From contig NW_023503376.1 of assembly GCF_014529535.1 (NCBI RefSeq), positions 1,798,001 to 1,862,000 of the forward strand: a stretch of 64,000 bases of DNA, read 5' to 3'. The notes under the pieces were generated by a model, which worked only from the letters and a program-made list of their open reading frames with translations, searched no databases and was not told the DNA's origin. The stretch comes from Bradysia coprophila (Eukaryota > Arthropoda > Insecta > Diptera > Sciaridae). This document shows positions 1 through 13,112 of this stretch, in pieces (positions within the stretch are counted from its first letter, which is position 1; each line of letters starts with the position of its first letter). Both the position numbers and the translations under genes were made by a program.

Positions 1-1362
1 ATGTTCTACGATTGTCGGCCTTGAAAAGACCTACAGGTGGAGTATACGCACCGCTTGGTGCTAGTTAATCCACTAGAGTTATGACTAGAAATATAGTGAA
101 TGTTCGGAGAGTCCGCCTTTTCTGCAGCTTCGATGTACCACGGAACTGAGTATGGGGTGTTGTAGCTGGCCTCACCCACTATCGTTGCACATATAAATGA
201 ATCCAGTACTTTTGGGCTGCAAGTCTTGAAAAAAAAAGTTGGTGCCAAAATGTAGATTTTTTCCTTCTGTCTGAGGGCCCAACTGCCAGAACAGCGTCTG
301 GAACGGTTCTACGTGAGTAATTTTGTATCGTCTACTCTTCCCTTACCGTATACGCTTCACTTTGACTCGAATATAGGTCGTTACAACATATACAGTGTTA
401 GTAATTCTTGTGAAAAATCATTAAATTTTTCTCGGAGGATTTTAGTCAAATAAAGTGTTAGCGTATAGCAAATGACCTCAGGAGTCCGGAACAGTAATTA
501 GTTTTTCAATTGGACCAATATTTGCTACGCGACACGAGTTTGGAAAAACGATACGATCAAGTGGCAGCAAACGGTTTTCCAAACTCCTGTCACGTAGCAA
601 ATATTGGTCCAATTGAAAAACTAATTACTGTTCCGTAGTCCTGAGGTCATTTGCTATACGCTAACACTTTACTTGACTAAAATCCTCGGAGAAAACTTTA
701 ATGATTTTTCTCTTGATATTACTAATAGTGGATCTGATATATTCGCGACATAGCGAAGCGTTTTTCTATTGATAAGGTGAAAGAATAGTAGACAATAAAA
801 AATGATTGAAGAAGTACCGTTCCAAATGCTCTCCTGGCAGTTGGCCCCTCAGACAGAAGGAAAAAATCTGCATTTTGGCACCAACTTTTTTTTCAAGACT
901 TCTGTAGGCTTGCAGCCCAAAAGTACTGGATTCATTTATATGTGCAACGATAGTGGGTGAGGCCAGCTACAACACCCCATACTCAGCTCCGTGGTACATC
1001 GAAGCTGCAGAGAAGGCGGACTCTCCGAACATTCACTATATATCTAGTCATAACTCTAGTGGATCAACTAGCACCAAGCGGTGCGTATACTCCACCTGTA
1101 GGTCTTTTCAAGGCCGACAATCGTACAACATTACAACAATTTAAAATAATTTTTTCTTGAGTTATTGCCGAAAAACTGTTTTCGGTACCCTCTGGCATGT
1201 CTTCACTTTTGAGCGCTTTTCACAGAAAACAAATTTTTTTAAGAAAAAGTGAAAGACACGTGTTTCCTAGAATTGAAAGACGAATCCAACGAGCTATCAC
1301 TCATTAAAATCGGAGACCGCTTGTTTCCCAATCACCTGAAGATTTGGCGATATCACTCTTAA
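1..1362. repeat. TTAA-bounded long palindromic element, left end outside window
   Basis: Two inverted arms meet near 545-600. The left arm runs off the start of the window and the right arm ends at TTAA (1359-1362). The right arm closely matches the elements at 19268-20232 and 23205-24807, so this is the same family. Short open frames inside it are mirror images between the arms and are not genes. The TTAA end is what piggyBac-type insertion would leave; no transposase is visible. Confidence 0.85.
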
Positions 1363-1957
1363 GCACATACAGTTTGTAAACCAAAGGCTTATGCAGAATC
1401 AGCTGAACATCTCCAGCTGGTCGACAAAGACAATACCTTTGTATAGAAAACAATTCACATGCAAGCTACATATCGTCGGCAACATGACTAAAGGGCATAT
1501 CTCTGATATCTCAGGAACTACTGAACCGATTTTGAAAAACTTTTTTTATTTCCTGAAAGGTAGTAACAAGTTACGAATTCTGAGCTTAAAAAAAATTCAG
1601 TGAAATCAGCATTTTTCATCGTATTCTCTAAAGGCTTTTTAGTTTTTCCACAATAATATGCGAACCGTATGGCCGATTGATTTCATGTCGAGCTCAAAAT
1701 TCATTACTTTTGACTACCTTTCAGGGAAAAATAAAAAAATTTCAAAATCGGCTCAAATGTCTCACAAATTTTGTTTAAAAAAGCTGTTTTTTTTTCAGTT
1801 TTTCGACAATATCTTCTGAACCATATGGACCATATGACCGATTTAAATTTTTTTAAAGCGTAATGTAAAGGATTTTGAATTGGCTACAAACTTTCCGACG
1901 AAAATTTTCGGGATTTTTTAGTATTTCGATGGGATTTCAAGGTTTTAAGCAGAAAAC
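1363..1957. other. non-coding, degenerate repeat sequence
   Basis: No supported gene. Imperfect repeats of a poly-T tract followed by a 'ccctgaaaggtagt'-like block resemble a block inside the DINE-like elements, so this is probably an old divergent relative of the neighbouring element. Confidence 0.4.
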
Positions 1958-3527
1958 GAGCCATCAGAACAGTCGGAGCGTTTGCTGCGACTGAGCCCCG
2001 TACAAACCCGTATGTCTATTGCGTACGTGACCCTAGTGCGTCTGTCACCCTACTTTAACCGTAAGCCTATTGCGCCGGTTAATGTAGTTAAAGTAAAATT
2101 ATTATGTAATATGTACATCTTACAAATTGCGCATAGCGCAATTACGAAGCCCCGTACGACGTTCCTTTCAAATGAAACAAAAATTTCAAATAGCCCTAAA
2201 AAATTTATTTTTTTGAAGGGCCTAGTATCGGCCTCAGTCCGAGGACCCAAATTTAAAATTTTTTTCAACTACATTCTATTCGGCCTTTGATTACCTCCCA
2301 AATGAAACAAAAATTACGAAAAACGGATGAAATTTGCTCGAGTTATATGTAAAATACATATAGGGCCCTAGTAGTGGCCTTAGTCCAAGAACCCAAATTT
2401 AATTTTTTTTCAACAACATTCTATTCGGCCTTTGATTACCTTCCAAATGAAACAAAAATTACGAAAAACGGATGAAACTTACTCGAGTTATATGTGAAAT
2501 ACACATAGGGCCCTAGTAGTGGCCTTAGTCCAAGGACCCAAATTTAATTTTTTTTCAACAACATTCTATTCGGCCTTTGATTACCTTCCAAATGAAACAA
2601 AAATTACGAAAAAAGGATGAAATTTGCTCGAGTTATATGTAAAATACACATAGGGCCCTAGTATCGGCCTCAGTCCGAGGACCCAAATTTAATTTTTTTT
2701 TCAACTACATTCTATTCGGCCTTTGATTACCTCCCAAATGAAACAAAAATTACGAAAAACGGATGAAATTTGCTCGAGTTATATGTAAAATACATATAGG
2801 GCCCTAGTAGTGGCCTTAGTCCAAGGACCCAAATTTAATTTTTTTTCAACAACATTCTATTAGGCCTTTGATTACCTTCCAAATGAAACAAAATTACGAA
2901 AAACGGATGAAATTTACTCGAGTTATATGTGAAATACACATAGGGCCCTAGTAGCGGCCTTAGGCCAAGGACCCAATTTTTTTTTTTTTTCAACAACATT
3001 CTATTCGGCATTCGATTACCTTCCAAATCAAACAAAAATTACGAAAAACGAATGAAATTTACTCGAGTTCTATGTAAAATACACATAGGGCCCTAGTAGC
3101 ATTTCACTTCTAAGGCTCTAACTCACGGTCCACTCACCCGATTTTAAAAAACTGGATTGGTATTGACAATACCTATCATTTGCCGTGTCATTTACATTTC
3201 CATCGTTTATTTTGCCATAAATATCACCAAAAGACCTTAAATCACTTAGGTGGCCCTAACTCACGAAGGGCCGACCCGAATATGCCCATCTTCGAACTTA
3301 GCCTCGCTATTTCGACTATCTTTCAGGGGAAAAAAATTTTTGAAATCGGATTTGATTTACTCAAGATATCGACGTGACAGACGGACAGACGGACAGACAA
3401 AATTTTTATTGCAGATTCGTCATCTATGAACATAGGCAAACACTTTGCCCTTACCGTCTGCTTCGAATTCCATCAATTACACACGGCATCGTAATCCTAT
3501 AAGCCCCTTTGTACTTCGTACGGGGCT
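1958..3527 (-). mobile_element. DINE-1/Helentron-like non-autonomous element, copy 1
   Basis: In element orientation (minus strand) it begins with a short hairpin around agccccgtacgaagtac (near 3527). A GTCY-type microsatellite (gtctgtccgtctgtccgtc, about 3380) follows, then about six tandem units of roughly 145 bp (about 2250-3110). A small stem-loop built on gcgctatgcgc comes next, and the end is a block containing ctcagtcgcagcaaacgc (about 1960-2000). This order (subterminal inverted repeat, GTCY microsatellite, about 150-bp central repeats, 3' stem-loop) is the published architecture of DINE-1/HINE elements. The class assignment is inference. Copies 2 and 3 are at 34313 and 60188. Confidence 0.75.
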
Positions 3528-5480
3528 AAAAAATGAACCTCCAACTTCCGTCATTTTTTCAGCCATTTTGGATTTTTTTTGTCAACAAAAAATTACTCTA
3601 AAAAAAACTTTGAACATTTAAGAATATTTTACAGCTTATTCCACATCGATATCTGTTTGGAAATGGGCATGAAAATTCAGTGAAGCCAAAGTGACATAAC
3701 GGCCGCTCCAGGCGGAACGAGTGAGCTGCCGGAGTTGCCCCTGATGATTTTGGAATCAACATTCCATACAGATCATAATAAAATCATAAAATCAATTTTA
3801 CCTCAATTTGCACGATCCTAATGTATTTCCCAGCCTTAGCGGACGCACTATTAATAAAATCTGTTCCTTCCCTATACTTGGAGTGCGTTGATGATGTTTA
3901 CCTTCCGAAATATTTCGAAAAAAAGTCGCTCAGCAATACAATTCAAAAATTAGTGAGCTATTTTTCTTACTTCTAAGTGTATTAAACGTTCCCCGAATCG
4001 ATGAAGACTTGCTGAGCCACTTTCGGAAATAGTAATTAAAGGTAGAAGTCGATTAAGCGGTTTTTAGGTTATCGTGTACACGAGATCGCAAACTTTCGAA
4101 TAAGCTATTGTTTTATTTCGACGACTGCGTCATTCTGAGAATTTTGCGGTTTGTGTTCTATTCTATAGCAAAGAGTATGTTAAAACCAATGAAGTAAAAG
4201 ATTTAGCATCAAATATTGTGAGATAATTTAAACGTCTCTCGTTTCTGCAAGAAGCTAAAAACATGAAGATCATTAAATCTGATTAACAGAAAACCAATAC
4301 CAAATCCGTATCCGAAACACAAATGAAACGATAATTAAGATTTTATTTTATTGGATATCAGAATGAATTAGAAATATATTTGTGTACCATGCCGAGACAG
4401 AGCCCGTATAATTCAATGTTTTGATCGTCAATTCATTTCATGTTATAAATTGTGACAAAATACTTTCTAGAATTTCTTTCTACAAAAAAAAAATTGAATC
4501 AATAAAATCAAAATCAATTCAATAAAAGCGCTCCAGTTCAATTACATGGCAGCTTTTTTTTTAAAGAAATTAATTTATAAATGCTGAGCCGCATCATAAA
4601 TTAATTTGATTTGCTTTTTGATTGAATTAATTGAACATTTTTAAGTGTTGCATTCGGAAACGGTTTAATATGTAAGAAGCGGCGTTGTTCGATTCGTATT
4701 GATTTAAATAATCATTTTCATTTTATTAATTCGAATAGACGTTAATTGAGAAGATTATTCACGTTGTGCCATACAAGAATGTGAAATTACTTCTTCAAAA
4801 CGTTGTGGTGGACAAATCATTCGGTTCAAATTCTTATCTATATTTTTAGAACCTCTCACAGCGACTTTGATTCCATTCCATCAAGCAATCAAACGTTTTT
4901 CTTTTCCAGAGAAAACTCTCGACCGTCGTTTGCACTCAAAATTCAATGAAAATTTTGTGCAGAACGAATAGTATACAAGTAAAACGATTTTTTTTTTCAC
5001 ATCACACCTCATCCATCAAAAATATTTCGACAACAAGGCCATTGTCACTTTTACCAGAAAAAAAGTCTGTCTGTCAATCATTAATAAAATTAATTTGGAT
5101 TTTGGATGTGAAACATTCGATATTTTCGTTAAAAATGTGCAGTTTCTCATTTATATGGGGTGCATGATGTGTTCCACAAGTCAACACGACAATGAACTCA
5201 TAATTGAATGCAGTCAGCAATAGAGTCTGGGTACATGGTTGATAGTATTTTGTTGGTCGAAATGGAGGATAACATGGACAAGTTAAAGGTGTTGTCCAAA
5301 GGGATTAAAAAAATTGTATTCGAACGGCGTAAAACCGCTTTCAATTGCTCAGAAAACTCCTAGTCTTATAGTAGACGACTACGTCATAATTCGATTCTTA
5401 TTCCGAGCTGCAACCAGCACCATGTCAATGAAGTAAGAATTCATTTCCCAGTAGCGCAGTGAGTAATAGTTACTTACGAC
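3528..5480. other. intergenic, no gene recognised
   Basis: AT-rich sequence with only short open frames lacking domains. The 73-codon frame at 4946-5167 is low-complexity and has no convincing context. No RNA gene or clear repeat was seen. Confidence 0.5.
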
Positions 5481-5830
5481 AAGAAATAAAATGTCGAAAA
5501 GTCCAGTTTTCGTGTGAAGTTTGATGATCCGAGGCGAATCCGAGTTTTGTAATCAATGTTTTCCCTAGGGTCGAAAGTGGCTTATTACACACCTAGGGAA
5601 AACAATAAAATTGTTTTAGGTTTCAAAAGCATGTAAGTGTTATTTACATGGCAATAACACGAAAACTTGGCTTTTCCTTATTATCCCGAGTTTTGTAATG
5701 GGTTTTACATGCTGTGAACTCCCAAACCAATTATATTGCTTTCCCAGTGATGTAATTCGCCACTTTCGACTCTAGGGTTAACAAAAGTATGTAAAATCCA
5801 TTACAGTCTTGTTTTCGTGTTTATTGAAAA
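5481..5830. repeat. MITE-like inverted-repeat remnant
   Basis: ccctagggtcgaaagtgg (5563-5580) is mirrored by ccactttcgactctaggg (5760-5777). Internal pieces around 'acacgaaaac' and 'catgtaa' are also repeated in both orientations. A related fragment lies near 52728-52865, with the same 'tatgtaaaatccat' and 'cttgttttcgtgtttatt' words. Target duplications were not identified. Confidence 0.55.
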
Positions 5831-6486
5831 TACTGTCACCGCCGTTCGTCATCGATCTTACAGTTACTCGAGGTCCACTGTTGATCTATATATTTTGGCC
5901 TAGTTACATGATAATGAAGGAGATAAAAAATAGTAAAAATGGAGATAAACAATCGAAAAATGGAGATAAATAATTAAAAAATGTCGATAAATTAACTAAA
6001 ACTTGAGATTAAATAACAAGGAACGGAGATAAAAAATTAACAAATGGAGATAATTTTATTGAAAACGGAGTTATAGTTATCTCCTTTTTTAAATTTGTTA
6101 TCTCTGTTTTTAGTTTTTTTATCTCCACTTGGTATCTCCGTTTTTAAATTTTTAATCTCTGATGTTATCTCCTTTTCTGAAATTATTATCTTCAATTTTT
6201 AATTTATTTTATCTCCATTCCATACATTTCTTATCTCCATTTCTAGTTATAATATCTCCAAAACTCATTTTATTATCTCCATATATATATATCGGAGAAT
6301 GAACAAAAACTAGTTCTGTGTCATCATATGTAATTTGCAAGACCTATGAAGTATCAACCAACTTTAAACATACCAACTTTTTTATAGTCTGGTCGTCATG
6401 ACGAAGATTTTTGCGAGTTTTCCAAAGTCGGTAGGTTGGAACCAACTTAACAACTTGCTGATCAAGCGCGACTAAAAAGTTGATAG

Positions 6487-6534
6487 CTTTGGCAAAAAGT
6501 TGGTAGGTTATAACCTACCAACTTTTTGCCAAAG
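6487..6534. repeat. perfect 48-bp palindrome
   Basis: Two 24-bp half-sites, each reading ctttggcaaaaagttggt and on to gtta, meet head to head with no spacer. It lies inside foldback element A, next to further ccaactttt-type repeats. Confidence 0.9.
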
Positions 6535-6640
6535 GTACCAACTTTGCTAGGCTGACGAACTAATCTCATTTACGTTACATTTCGTAAAAAGATGAATTCC
6601 CTAGGAACGGACTAAACGCCTTTACGGCGAGAACAATTAC

Positions 6641-6789
6641 ACAGACTAATTATTAGACGATGCGAGAGAAAAAAAATTAACTCCTAAGTTACCGACACCG
6701 TTCCGGCGCCCGGCTCGCATTGCGGCCCTCCGCTTCGCTCCGGGGCAATGGGCCGGATCGCTCGGCGTGTTAAAACGCTTTTTATGTAC
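6641..6789 (+). repeat. GC-rich shared foldback core, copy A
   Basis: About 149 bp from acagactaat to ttttatgtac. The central 75 bp (about 6692-6766) is strongly GC- and CpG-rich in an otherwise AT-rich region. It can form an imperfect hairpin in which CATTGC pairs with GCAATG, flanked by CCGGC and GCCGG. The same sequence recurs at 26182, 47462 (inverted) and 56353 inside elements whose arms are unrelated. Confidence 0.85.
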
Positions 6790-7410
6790 CTTCTAACTTT
6801 TTGTCAAACATCCTGACCTTTTGCCAAATTGTCGTCGCAACGACCGGACTATACGAATCAGGATACATACGAACTATACAAATTATAAACGTTTACCTCT
6901 ATTGTCTATCGTTAGGAAATGCAGATGAATAACTTAAAGTTGAAATAAAATTACAACCAACGGAGATCACCGTCCAGATAAATAATTGAGAAACTGAGAA
7001 TTAAGAAACAGTAAGGTAGATGCACTGAAACTTAAAACGGTAGATAAAGAATTGAGAAACGGAGATAGAGAAGCGGAGATAATTTTATTGAAAACGGAGT
7101 TATAGTATCTCCTTTTTTAAATTTTTTATCTCTGTTTTTAGTTTTTTTTTATCTCCACTTGGTATCTCCGTTTTTAAATTTTTTATCTCTGATGTTATCT
7201 CCTTTTCTGAAATCATTATCTTCACTTTTTAATTTATTTTATCTCCATTCCATACATTTTTTATCTCCATTTCTAGTTATAATATCTCCAAAACTCATTT
7301 TATTATCTCCGAAATTAGATTTTATTATCTCCAATTTTCTATGGAATTTATCTCCATTTTGGAGTTTCATATCTCCACATCACACTTTTTTATCTCCACT
7401 TATATCTCCT

Positions 7411-10400
7411 TTTTTATATTTTTTATCAACCGAAATATTACAATCGTTTTTTATTCTAATTTGCTTGGTTCATTGAGTAGCCACAAGTTTTCGAACAAAG
7501 CAAAATCAATCAAGACATTTCGGATCCCGTTTCAAGTTGTTATACTCACAAATAAATTCTCTAAATTTCTTGCACCGGATCCGAAACCCATTTATAATAA
7601 GACTCACTACAATAAACGTATGTCTGTATCCTATTGCTTTCAAATTCTCTTTAGTATATTGATCGTTTCCACTTTCCATTGTATTGTTCAATCTTCAAAA
7701 AGCAACATAGAAGATATATACACAATAAATAACATTGGGAATTACAAGGAAAGGAAACCAAATTAAAACTACCCTTCAGACTGTGTAAGAATGAGCCCCG
7801 ATAAATATCAATTAAGCTAAATTATAAGGGCTACTTACGACTTTTGAATATTGTTGCATTTATTAACACATTAAAACCAACAATTATTATTGTTATACCA
7901 GTTCAATAGTATATGCAACAAAGACCAGCGATAGAAGGGTCTTTAAAAACACGTGTGAACTTTTTCTCAGTTTTCTTTATTTGAGACGGGTATTATAATC
8001 CAAACTGAACAAGTGAACACCCTTTGTTGAGAAAAGGATACGGTGCGTAAATTCGAGAGAGCTTCGAAATTCCTATTTTTAGCGAGACTTTGGTCAGGTC
8101 TAGTTAGGGAATGCATCTACCGTCGATTTTGAAAAACCGGGAAACGGTGAAAACGGTAAATAACAGGAAAATTTCCCGGGAAATAAATAGTACATTTGTC
8201 AGCTGGTTAGGACATTCTTGTGGCTCGCACAGACGGAGGATGCTAATGTCAGACAGTCGAACTCTGAATGTCTGGACAATTAGTTGGTTTGCTGTGCTCG
8301 CTCGGACATCAATTGCAGTGTGAATTACACAAGACCTGGATTGTTCGTGTGTTTTAGGCTTAAAGTTCACGTAATGTGAGCATCAACAACTACTACTTAA
8401 ATACGAAAGGAAATATTTGGTAAAATTATCCACAAGTTTTGAAAATCTTTCTCAACAATAAAGAGACATGCCCTGGGGTCAAGATTTATCCAATATTTTT
8501 GTCCACAAACGCAGTGGATCAGCTGCCCTTTATTTAATGAAAGTTGACGGTGATCATTTAACGACAATGTGATCAAAAAAAAAGCTTTCCGTTCCTTATA
8601 CAGAGGGCTTTATCATCTGTTATCGACAACGACGACAAAGGAATAATGAGCTCCAGCTAACACATCTTAAAATCAAATAATTTATCTCAGTCTCTCGAAA
8701 CTTCAATTCAAATCAATTAGTGAAGATTCGCTAACTCCAACGCCTGTGAAAAGTTAAAGTCGTCTCAAGTGCATCATTCTTGTTTGTAAACTCCACAAAA
8801 ATTGATGGAGCGAAAAATACCGCTCGAGCTATCTGTTCCCATTTAAAGTTTTCTACAAACGAAAAATCTATTACAAAAGACAAACAGTAACTAAAGTGGG
8901 ATGTTAAATTTAAATTCACATTTTTTACAGGTAAAGGCATGCCATGTACATCTAATGAATTAGTTAAATAATCCAAAAATTCATTTACTTATGCTGTTAA
9001 ATACCACCTACCTACTACCCATCTATTCCAAACCGTATGCTTCTCTGGTTAGACAATTTACAATATTATACGTTTCCGGCTCGCATCAACTTCACACATA
9101 GACAAAAATGTTTTATCCCACCAATGGAAAAGGTGGAAAAACGCAGCTACGATTGGGAGAAGCAACACAAAGGAAATGTTATAATAGTATTCCAATAGTG
9201 AAACTGTGAAGGGAGGAGTCTGTGTATAAATATGAAAATATGTTCAGCGTCGTATATATATTGTGCTGTAAATATAGATGTGTCGTCGGGGGATAATAAA
9301 ATGTTTTCATACGAATTTCCACTTTATTTTCCGTGGTACGTTTAACATATGCTTCGTTTCATGTACCCATCGTTGTGTGTATGTTGTTTTTTTTTTTGTT
9401 CTTTTATTGTTTGATTATAAATGGGGAATTATATTGATTTACCAGAGGTTTCAAATAAACGAGTAAATGCCGTTCTACATAATACATGTATATACGTACA
9501 GGACAAGCATGACGAATTCATTAAATACATAATGTGTTTACAATAGTGTTAGGGGACTCAGTTTTGTTGGTAGCATTTAGTATTTGAACAACCCTACAAT
9601 AGAGTGGTTGATTAAGGAATCGTTTTTCGTTTGCATTATCGTAATAAAATTAGATGTTAATTCGGTAGTCTAATTGGATTTAGAGTAAACTGTTGATATT
9701 GCCGATATGGTTTGTTTGGGAAAGAAATGTGAATTTAGCTTGATTAAATTTTAGAGAAAATGTGAATTTCGCATTCCATTAGAGACAAACGGATTAAATT
9801 ATGGTTGTTTCGTAAGTAATTTTTCATATTTATTTACCCTTAACAAACGGTGAGAGTATCATGATGTCATGGTTAGATCTGTCTGGTACATTGGTTAAAG
9901 TAAAATCTATTACTTCATTTGTTTAAACAAAGATATTGCTACAAATAAGAGGATGTATTTTCAAGAGCTTATTATCGTCGTCAAACGCATAAAACTATCA
10001 ACAGAGCTTAGTGACATATTTTTGACCAAGAGATTTTTATAAATTTATTTTCCATATGGCAGTCATGATGGGTCATTTTTGTGTAAATGTACACAATGTA
10101 GATCATTATTGGTGTCAAAAATATTATGGAGAGTGATTTCACTCTAGTCGAAAGTCGGCAAAGTATTCCTTTAAATTAAAATTGGTCACATAAGCCTTGA
10201 AATCAGTATAAATACAAGGTTTTGTATGGAGGAAGGATCAGAATAAACACAACTACTGAACGGGCAACATGCCCTAAGTAACGAGTTTTTCTCAAGTAGA
10301 TGTACTGGCACATGCGTGTTGGGGAGAATATCCCTCCAGTATAAGTAGAACCATCGATGCAGCGGCCGACCGACGAATTTAGAAGAATGTAAAATTCTTA

Positions 10401-10567
10401 ACAATTGTCTTCTCATTTTTTTACGTTTGTGAGCCAGTATGGATGCATGGTAAAAAATGATTTAAAGATTGCCTCGGTCAAAAAATGTCAATACATCCAA
10501 TGGGTTCTTCAATTTACCTCGCTGAATATCGAATTGATTCACTGTCTCAACACCAGCGACCAAAACA
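7411..10567. other. intergenic, no gene recognised
   Basis: Only short open frames without recognisable domains. ATG at 7620 opens 48 codons with a hydrophobic, signal-like start, but it has no intron, homologue or context to support it. No tRNA-like or repeat structure was seen. Confidence 0.45.
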
Positions 10568-11990
10568 ATGACAAATCCCCGTGCTGACGCATATCGTCAA
10601 TAGCTGCTTTACTTTTTCGTCGGTCCCACATGCGTGGAAATTGTCCAAAGTGCTCCCCGTCCATTAGAAAACCAGGTCTCGAGGCCTCGACGATTTTCGG
10701 CCGATCAGTATTTTGCCCTGCCTGTCTAAGGTTTTCGAGATTTTGGCCAAGGAGCAGATTACGGCGTTTCTTGATTGTAATAGGCTTCTCGACGATTACC
10801 AGTCTGGGTTTAGACCACATCACAGTACTTGCGCGGCTCTTTTGAGAGTGTCGGATTACATACGGAAGTCGTTTGACAGGAAGCTTATGACCGTTATGGT
10901 GCTCTTGGATTTTTCAAAGGCTTTCGATTCCTTGCATCATGGAAAGCTGCTTCGTAAGCTTGCTTCGAACTTTGGTTTTTCTTCCTCTGCTGTGAGCCTT
11001 ATGCGTTCCTACCTGTCGAATCGCTTCCAGTCTGTTTGCATCGATGGTTATTTCTCCGAATTGGCTGAGATTCGGTCCGGGATACCTCAAGGTTCGGTCT
11101 TGGGTCCGTTGTTGTTCTCAATGTATATCAATGACCTGCCGAGCTGCCTTAGATCTGCATCGCACCACATGTTTGCTGATGACGTTCAGTTGATGTACTC
11201 CAGTCCCAAAGATGCGGTCAATCAGGCCGTTTTTCGTGTCAATCAAGACCTATACGCAGTCGATCGCTGGGCTCGTGAAAACTCCTTGAAACTAAATGCC
11301 AAGAAGTCTCAAGTTATCCTGTTTGAGGATTCTAGATCCTTGTCGCCTAGCCGACTTCCTCCCGTCCTTCACGGTGGTATAGTCATCCCGTATGCAGACA
11401 AGGTTCTGAACCTTGGGCTTGTTATGGATAAGAGGCTGACCTTTAAAGACCAAGTGCGCGAGATTTGCTCGAAGGTGTTTGCCAGGCTTCGTAGCCTATG
11501 GCACCATAGCCACGTGTTCTCTCGGAAGGTTCGGATGATGCTGATCAAGTCGCTCGTGCTGCCTGCCTTTACGTATTGTGACTCGGTTTACTCGACCAAT
11601 TTATCTTCCGCTGATGCTAGGTCATTGGGTGGTGCCTTTAGTGCCTGTGTCCGTTTTGTCTTTGGATTGAGGCGCTACGACAGCACTCGTGATCGCGTTG
11701 ACGAGTTATTAGGGTGTGATATTATGACGTATCTGAAGCGTCGGCGTTGCTCGTTCATGCATGGCCTTGTTCTTTCTCGTGAGCCGGGATTTCTCTTTGA
11801 TAAGCTGACCGAGGGGAGGTCAGGACGTAGCCGCCAGTACGTCATTCCGAGGCATGTTTCGACCCAATATGGCCGGTCGTTCTTTGTGAGGACTGTAGCT
11901 GACTATAACGCGATTCCCGTCGGAGTGAGGATGCTTAGCTCTGTGTGGAGGTTCTCCAACGCATGTCGAGATCACGTACGTCCCCATTGA
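10568..11990 (+). pseudogene. 5'-truncated non-LTR retrotransposon reverse transcriptase
   Basis: One frame reads as reverse transcriptase from about 10570 to the stop at 11990, broken once by an in-frame TAG at 10665-10667. Before that stop the PHAWK...VLP region typical of LINE RT N-termini is seen. After it, counting from 10713, come YQSGFRPHHST (residues 29-39), LLDFSKAFD (64-72, first catalytic Asp D66), SGIPQGSVLGPLLF (122-135) and FADD (154-157, the catalytic pair). A C-terminal extension of about 250 residues with a PRH...RSFFVRT block follows. No endonuclease and no RNase H domain are present. The type fits the Jockey/CR1 group of LINEs (inference). About 100 bp of presumed 3' UTR follows, without a clear tail. 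It is a dead-on-arrival copy. Confidence 0.9.
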
Positions 11991-13112
11991 GTCAAAAACG
12001 CTTTGCACACGGGGTTTGCTTGTCGGCTCTGTGACTGGAGTCCTTCGTTTCAAGATTATTATTTCTTTTCTTTATATAATGAATGTTTCTGCGTTGCTTG
12101 CGGGCGTGGTGTCTGGTAGCACCGTAGGTGAGTTTATTTGTTCATTTTTACGAGACACGAAAATGTAGGCTAAAATTTTAGCTAAGCACCGATGCCTCTT
12201 AAATGCATTCACAGAATGAATTACATTCCTAGTGTTGTTTCAACAGTTCATTCGACATTTCTCATTGATCCGCCCATAAGCACCTTCTTCTCACCCATTT
12301 AGAGGTTGTTTAGAGGTTGTAATTTTGTAAAGAGAATTAAGCACCAAGCATTCAGAGGGTGCCGTTAGTTTATTGACATATTAGAGACAATCGCAATTAG
12401 AGACAATTAGCAATTCGGTCGTGTTGTCTTAAACCTGTACACATTAGCCTTATGTCTTAAAGTCACTGTTGGCAGCATTTTATTATTCTGTCCGATAAAA
12501 GAAACATTTGTTCTAATGTATGCCTCTTCTGTGACACATCGAAGAAAATCCAAACTCATGTCAGATATAAGGTATTTGTTGAGTTGTTTTTCCTTAAAGA
12601 GAGGGCCAGACAATTTAAATATTTTTCTTGTCTTCTGACACGGCAGTCATTTTCTCTACAGTCAGAGCAAGCGAATTTTCAGCAAGCATTTGCTACAGCT
12701 GTTTATCAGCTGATCCACACAAACAATCAAAACTGTTGTACTGAAGCTGCTACACAAACGTATAAACGCATAAGACGTATAAACAGTTTTGATTGTTTGT
12801 GTGGATCAGCTGATAAACAGCTGAAGAAAATTCATGCTGAAATTTCACTGACTCCAACTGTATCAACGATAAGCATTAAACGTAAGTTGCAAAAATGTTC
12901 TGCATGTGCAATTTCCTACTACGATACTCACTCCAAGATAAACCGAGGATGAACAATCTATACGCAAAAGAGGCCAAGGTTCCAAATCCTAATCCTACCT
13001 ATTCAAAAGAGAAGATGTTCATAAGAATCGTGGTATCCCTCTCATACTACACATTTTAATTCCCATTTTACAGCGCATTGAATTAGATACAGTCAACAAA
13101 GCATATCCACTT
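11991..13112. other. intergenic with one hairpin
   Basis: The first roughly 130 bp are probably the 3' end of the LINE relic. No gene is recognised after that. A striking inverted repeat at 12696-12823 is listed separately; the 122-codon frame over it (12584-12952) is a by-product. Confidence 0.5.
12696..12823. repeat. perfect 42-bp inverted repeat with 44-nt loop
   Basis: The arms 12696-12737 and 12782-12823 are exact reverse complements, starting cagctgtttatcagctgatc. Transcription would give a long uninterrupted hairpin. It could be a MITE core or a small-RNA hairpin; the arms are longer and more perfect than a normal insect pre-miRNA. Confidence 0.8.

Larger units (their letters stand above)
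5919..7410. mobile_element. foldback-type element with GGAGATAA-repeat arms (element A)
   Basis: The left side (5919-6060) is a degenerate array of GGAGATAA units spaced about 20 bp apart. The complementary TTATCTCC array follows at 6065-6290 and again at 7090-7410. About 250 bp (6041-6290) is repeated nearly exactly at 7071-7310. Between them lies another inverted structure with tatagtctggtcgt (6384) facing acgaccggactata (6840), which carries the GC-rich core at 6641-6789. No transposase is visible. Outer boundaries are uncertain and no target duplication was found. Open frames across the arms (for example 7159-7476) are artefacts of the repeat. Confidence 0.6.

Noticed and set aside
7341..7766. 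141-codon frame ending in a signal-peptide-like 48 residues from ATG 7620
   Set aside because: The first half is the TTATCTCC array of element A, and the hydrophobic tail has no homologue, intron or conserved feature to support a gene.
12584..12952. 122-codon frame on the + strand
   Set aside because: It spans both arms of the 42-bp inverted repeat and has no recognisable domain.
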